DNA of 64,000 bases from NCBI RefSeq assembly GCF_002043095.1, contig NZ_MVOC01000048.1:62001-126000 (forward strand). Reading direction: 5' to 3'. Below the pieces are notes generated by a model. The model worked only from the letters and a program-made list of their open reading frames with translations, was not told the DNA's origin and ran no database searches. The DNA comes from Mycobacterium sp. AT1. GTDB lineage: Bacteria > Actinomycetota > Actinomycetes > Mycobacteriales > Mycobacteriaceae. Of the stretch, positions 60,376 to 64,000 are shown one piece after another (within the stretch, counting starts at the first letter, position 1; each line of letters opens with the position of its first letter). The position numbers and the translations under genes were made by a program.

Positions 60376-62400
60376 TTACGGTGCTGGCGACTCGTCGCCA
60401 AGCATGCGGTGCAGGAACTCGTAGATCAGCGCCGACCGAAACGCCGTCTGCGCGTTGTCCGCTGCGCCGGCGTGCCCGCCCTCGACGTTCTCGTAGTACC
60501 GCACCCGGTGCCCGGCCGCCTCGAGTGCGGCCGTCATCTTCCTGGCATGACCGGGATGGACGCGGTCGTCGCGGGTGGAGGTCGTCATCAGAAGGGCGGG
60601 ATAGTCCCGGTCGGCCGAGATGTTCTGATACGGCGAGTATTCGCGGATGAAGGCCCAGTCGTCGGGATCGTCGGGATCGCCGTACTCGGCCACCCACGAC
60701 GCCCCGGCCAGCAGCAGGTGGTAGCGCTTCATGTCGAGCAGCGGCACACTGCACACCAAGGCGCCGAACAACTCTGGGTACTTGGTCAGCATGATGCCCA
60801 TGAGCAGGCCGCCGTTGCTGCCGCCCTGGGCGCCCAGCTGCTCGAACGTGGTGATGCCGCGTGCCACCAAATCGGCTGCGACGGCGGCAAAGTCCTCGTG
60901 TACCAGGTGCCTGCCCTCGCGCATCGCCTGGGTGTGCCACGTCGGCCCGTACTCTCCGCCGCCGCGAATGTTGGCCAGCACGTAGGTGCCGCCCCTCGAC
61001 AGCCACAGCTTGCCGAGAACGCCCGCATACCCGGGGGTGTTGGAGGATTCGAATCCGCCGTACCCGCCGAGCAACGTCTTGCCGGGTCCCGTCGAATCGC
61101 GATGGCCCACCACGAAATACGGGATCATCGTGCCGTCGACGGACGCGACGAAGTGTTGCTTCACCTCGACGTCCGAGGCGTCGAAGAAGGCAGGTGCACT
61201 CTTGATCTCGGTGAGCTCTCCGCCGACGCGGCCCCACAGAAGGCGTGACGGACTGTCGAAACCGCTTGAATCCAAGAAGATTTCGTCACCGAGTTCGTCG
61301 GCGTCGACGATCACCGTCGTCGCGTTGGCGGGCAAGCCCGCCACGGGCTCTCGGTGCCACGAACCCGGGGTGACGACCTCGACGTGGGTGGCGACGTCGA
61401 CGAGGGTGCCCAGAATCAACCGGTCCCGGGTCCAGGTGAACGTGTCGAGGCTGGTGTGCGCGTCCGGCTCGAAGACGACGGCCAACGAGACCGTGCCGGA
61501 GACGAAGTCGACGTACTTCGCGGCCAGCAGCGTGCCCGCCGGATAGGTCGCCGTACCGACCGTCCACGGGGAGCGCGGCCGGATCAGCAGCCACTCGCGG
61601 TGAATCGAGATCCTGGCGTCGGTGGGGACGTCGATCTTCACCAGCTCGCCATCGCGAATCTCGAAGTACTCGCGGTTGAAGAAGTCGACGGACCGCGCGG
61701 CGATCAGCCGTTCGAACCCGGGCGTCGGGTCGAATCCGACGCCGACGCTGACGTCGGATGCGATGCCCTCGAACACCGTTTGGGCCTCGTCGAGTGGCTG
61801 GCCCCGCCGCCAGCGCTTCACGACGCGCGGGTAACCGGACTCCGTCAGGGAACCTGGGCCGAAGTCCGTTCCCACCAGGACGGTGTCGTGGTCTTCCCAG
61901 GAGATGCTGGTCTTCGCCTCGGCCACCTCGAACCCACCGACGACGAATTCCCGTGTGGTCAAGTCGAATTCGCGCACGACGGTGGCGTCGGACCCGCCGC
62001 GGGACAGCTCCACCAGGGCGAGGGTGTAGTCGGGTTCGATGACCTCGGCGCCCGCCCAGACCCACTTCTCGCCGTCTTCGGTGGCCAACGCGTCGAGGTC
62101 GACGAGGACGTCCCAGTCGGGATCGTCGGTCCGGTACTGCTCCAGCGTGGTGCGCCGCCACAGCCCGCGGGGGTGCGTGCCGTCGCGCCAGTAGTTGTAG
62201 AGGTAGTCGCCGCGACGCCGCACGTAGGGGATGCGGGCATCGGTGTCGAGGATCTCGAGGGCCTCGGCGCGCATCTGCTCGAACCGCTCACCGCCGAGCT
62301 CGGCGAGCGTCGGCTCGTTGTGGCGTCGCACCCACTCGAGCGCGTCGTCGCCGGTGATGTCCTCGAGCCAGAGCTGGGGGTCGTCGTCCACGAGGTCCAT
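60376..62400 (-). CDS. Prolyl oligopeptidase family serine peptidase (S9A)
   Basis: 674-residue cytoplasmic peptidase with a seven-bladed propeller (about 60-415) and C-terminal alpha/beta-hydrolase domain. Catalytic triad: Ser528 in GAQGGSNGGLLMG, Asp in TSTRDDRVHPGHA (611-612), and His643 in NVEGGHAGAADN. Oxyanion/approach region GGYGGFESS. ATG 62400 (MDLVDDDPQLWLED) is used; the frame is open further upstream into the DUF779 promoter region. Corresponds by position to Rv0457c of M. tuberculosis, where it neighbours an aldehyde dehydrogenase gene. Cleaves peptides under about 30 residues in relatives. Confidence 0.93.
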   Translation of the reverse strand: MDLVDDDPQLWLEDITGDDALEWVRRHNEPTLAELGGERFEQMRAEALEILDTDARIPYVRRRGDYLYNYWRDGTHPRGLWRRTTLEQYRTDDPDWDVLVDLDALATEDGEKWVWAGAEVIEPDYTLALVELSRGGSDATVVREFDLTTREFVVGGFEVAEAKTSISWEDHDTVLVGTDFGPGSLTESGYPRVVKRWRRGQPLDEAQTVFEGIASDVSVGVGFDPTPGFERLIAARSVDFFNREYFEIRDGELVKIDVPTDARISIHREWLLIRPRSPWTVGTATYPAGTLLAAKYVDFVSGTVSLAVVFEPDAHTSLDTFTWTRDRLILGTLVDVATHVEVVTPGSWHREPVAGLPANATTVIVDADELGDEIFLDSSGFDSPSRLLWGRVGGELTEIKSAPAFFDASDVEVKQHFVASVDGTMIPYFVVGHRDSTGPGKTLLGGYGGFESSNTPGYAGVLGKLWLSRGGTYVLANIRGGGEYGPTWHTQAMREGRHLVHEDFAAVAADLVARGITTFEQLGAQGGSNGGLLMGIMLTKYPELFGALVCSVPLLDMKRYHLLLAGASWVAEYGDPDDPDDWAFIREYSPYQNISADRDYPALLMTTSTRDDRVHPGHARKMTAALEAAGHRVRYYENVEGGHAGAADNAQTAFRSALIYEFLHRMLGDESPAP

Positions 62401-62458
62401 TGTGGCCGTCGGCGTACTGTGAGCTGTGCAACACCTGGTCGACGGACCGTGAGAGGGG

Positions 62459-62965
62459 ATGACGATGGCGGACGTACCCAACCGCGCACTGATCACCGAG
62501 GCTGCGGCCGAATTGCTGCGCACGCTGCAAGGTCGCCACGGCGCGTTGATGTTTCACCAGTCCGGTGGTTGCTGCGACGGGTCGTCGCCGATGTGTTACC
62601 CCGACGGCGAGTTCCTGGTGGGTGACCGTGACGTCCTGCTCGGCACGCTCGACGTTGGCGACGGCGTGCCGGTGTGGATATCGGGCAGCCAGTTCGAGGC
62701 GTGGAAGCACACCCAGCTGGTCATCGACGTGGTGCCCGGCCGCGGTGGCGGCTTCAGCCTCGAGACGCCGGAGGGCATGAGGTTCCTCAGCCGCGGACGC
62801 GCCTACACCGAGGAGGAGAACCGGTTGCTCGACGGCGATCCGCCGGTGACCGGGTCGCGGTACGAACGCGGCGAGCGGCCGCGTGACGGAGGCACCCACG
62901 TCGTCGCGGAGGCGTCGGACGCCTGCCCGATTCCCGCGGCTCGCCCCGCGATCGCGCACAGCTGA
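62459..62965 (+). CDS. DUF779 family protein (Rv0459-like)
   Basis: 168-residue protein of the DUF779 family, commonly encoded directly beside an aldehyde dehydrogenase. A Cys-rich motif LMFHQSGGCCDGSSPMCYPDGEF (about 30-52) could bind a metal; ISGSQFEAWKHTQLVIDVVPGRGGGFSLETPEGMRFLSR follows. ATG 62459 is used, but ATG 62465 has the better spacing to GAGAGGGG at 62451. The C-terminal 45 residues are a charged, probably disordered extension. In M. tuberculosis the neighbouring aldehyde dehydrogenase (Rv0458) stands between Rv0457c and this gene; here it is missing. Confidence 0.87.
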   Translation: MTMADVPNRALITEAAAELLRTLQGRHGALMFHQSGGCCDGSSPMCYPDGEFLVGDRDVLLGTLDVGDGVPVWISGSQFEAWKHTQLVIDVVPGRGGGFSLETPEGMRFLSRGRAYTEEENRLLDGDPPVTGSRYERGERPRDGGTHVVAEASDACPIPAARPAIAHS

Positions 62966-63010
62966 AGCATCGACCGCAGGCGGCGTAGCCGCGACCATTA
63001 GGCTGGGGTC

Positions 63011-64000
<990 letters not shown>

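Overview
The window is a high-GC actinobacterial chromosome segment, almost certainly from a non-tuberculous, probably fast-growing Mycobacterium (Mycolicibacterium). The main evidence is gene order. Bases 819-6589 follow the M. tuberculosis order Rv0427c-Rv0434 (xthA, GNAT, def, DUF3263, virR, sodC, GCS2-type ligase, LON-domain protein). Bases 21495-27412 plus groEL2 follow Rv0435c-Rv0440 (CDC48-like ATPase, pssA, psd, moeA2, SDR, groEL2). Bases 60376-64000 follow Rv0457c, Rv0459 and Rv0462 (prolyl oligopeptidase, DUF779, lpdC). These M. tuberculosis correspondences are from memory, not from a search. All functions are inferred from motifs read in the translated sequence.

Layout. 1-817: end of a DHA2-type MFS exporter. 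819-6589: conserved housekeeping block (base-excision repair, deformylation, cell-envelope protein VirR, lipoprotein SodC). 6695-9464: a tightly coupled four-gene operon that looks like a type VII secretion substrate cassette (EspC-like partner, 391-aa effector-like protein with a glycine-zipper tail, a small soluble protein, a membrane protein). 9479-10930: a DUF222/HNH gene of the 13E12 family with a near-perfect LexA box over its start. 10948-17044: six-gene Mrp/Mnh Na+/H+ antiporter operon with MrpA and MrpB fused. 17295-21345: methyltransferase, SRPBCC protein, and a GMC oxidoreductase/TetR divergent pair with a clear operator. 21495-27412: phospholipid (pssA, psd), molybdenum cofactor (moeA) and AAA+ ATPase genes. 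27435-34300: PH-domain membrane pair, HAD phosphatase, helicase, Tat-exported deacetylase, cupin, acyl-ACP thioesterase-like protein.

34307-38602: two tandem SDR genes facing a TetR gene across two copies of one palindrome, then groEL2 behind two CIRCE elements. 38747-60311 is accessory relative to M. tuberculosis. It holds a DUF559/AbiEi-like protein, an MFS symporter, an exported protein of unknown function, and a TetR-controlled permease-amidohydrolase pair facing a D-aminoacylase-like gene with overlapping 3' ends. It continues with VOC, DinB and PAP2 proteins, an aldehyde dehydrogenase, a PPK2 kinase, a large LuxR-type ATPase regulator, a 968-aa fusion of an alpha-dioxygenase-like heme peroxidase to a catalase-like domain, a pair of membrane paralogs, an ECF sigma factor with a zinc-finger anti-sigma, and a DUF417 protein.

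The two most interesting items are the dioxygenase/catalase-like fusion (54968-57874), which has the architecture expected of a one-polypeptide oxylipin pathway, and the putative ESX effector/immunity operon (6695-9464). No rRNA, tRNA, CRISPR array, insertion sequence or prophage was recognised. No gap between genes exceeds 300 bases.
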